Assembly (NCBI GenBank): GCA_026399315.1
Contig: JAPLRF010000036.1
Span: 122,571 to 186,570 of the forward strand
Length of the DNA: 64,000 nt
Source: Gammaproteobacteria bacterium
Lineage (GTDB): Bacteria; Pseudomonadota; Gammaproteobacteria; Coxiellales; Coxiellaceae
Direction: 5' to 3'
The notes beneath the pieces are model-generated. The model had not been told where the DNA came from. It saw nothing but the letters and a program-made list of their open reading frames with translations, and searched no databases. Within the stretch, counting starts at the first letter, position 1. The number at the start of each line of letters is the position of its first letter. Below are positions 63,964 through 64,000 of this stretch, piece by piece. The position numbers were made by a program, and so were the translations under genes.

Positions 63964-64000
63964 ATGCTTACAAAAGAAGTATCTCAAAAATATTTTAATA
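63964..64000 (+). CDS. Possible start of a gene running off the right edge
   Basis: ATG followed by 11 open codons (MLTKEVSQKYFN). TAAGATGACA precedes it, a weak ribosome site. The visible part is too short to name; it would be divergent from the unknown gene at 62991-63845. Confidence 0.3.
   Translation, partial: MLTKEVSQKYFN

Noticed and set aside
1..64000. tRNA, rRNA, riboswitch or CRISPR in the window
   Set aside because: I found no T-loop GGTTCRA with matching acceptor arms, no rRNA segments, no spaced direct repeats and no recognisable riboswitch core; a covariance search would be decisive.

Overview
The window is 64 kb of AT-rich DNA (about 40% GC by eye) from a gammaproteobacterium. 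Conserved gene orders support this: miaB-ybeY-corC-lnt, leuS-lptE-holA-nadD-rsfS-rlmH-mrdA, fimV-truA-accD-folC-SPOR-cvpA, divergent bamD/rluD and yadG-yadH. The low GC, several unrecognised coiled-coil or membrane proteins that could be host-directed, and a short palindromic repeat family that also sits inside coding sequence recall Legionellales/Coxiellaceae-type host-associated bacteria. That placement is inference. No rRNA, tRNA or CRISPR was seen.

Layout. 0-10 kb: the end of cbpM, then cbpA, a rhomboid protease, a 587-aa unrecognised helical protein with internal repeats, glpE with a broken copy beside it, an 1150-aa fused flavin/Fe-S oxidoreductase, a small conserved-looking protein, grxD, fdxA and an orphan Phd-type antitoxin. 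10-17 kb: a beta-oxidation pair (multifunctional FadB/FadJ and a thiolase), two unrecognised membrane proteins, an M17 aminopeptidase and DedA. 17-35 kb: two essential housekeeping clusters separated by a small island holding an inactive-looking TraI_2 domain protein and a PAS-GGDEF gene cut by an IS30-family element. The second cluster is itself interrupted between nadD and rsfS by an opposite-strand unknown gene. 35-45 kb: alr, pncA, pncB, an MFS transporter, prpC-prpD, two small Cys-rich secreted proteins, rpmE and dusA. 45-64 kb: an ABC-2 exporter, the cvpA-fimV cluster, a DsbA/DsbB-like pair, a membrane kinase-like protein, bamD, rluD, an RND efflux pair, pnuC, a MATE exporter and one more unknown protein.

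How the genes fit together. NadD (mononucleotide adenylylation), PncA and PncB (nicotinamide salvage) and PnuC (nicotinamide riboside uptake) make NAD supply a theme of the window. FadB/J with the thiolase degrades fatty acids; PrpC and PrpD take up the propionyl-CoA that odd-chain degradation yields, but no PrpB lies here. BamD, LptE, Lnt, PBP2, Alr and a SPOR protein build the envelope.

The most notable feature is a family of about 20 short hairpin repeats. The loop (TACC, TAAC or variants) and a flanking tail (CTTCTGA or CTTCYGTA) are conserved, while the stem arms change together and stay paired. Copies lie mainly at gene ends, sometimes as inverted pairs. Two tandem copies lie in frame inside nadD and one inside the large oxidoreductase. 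In four other genes (pncA, the RND permease, alr, the 53.6-kb membrane gene) a copy supplies the stop codon and in some cases the last residues.
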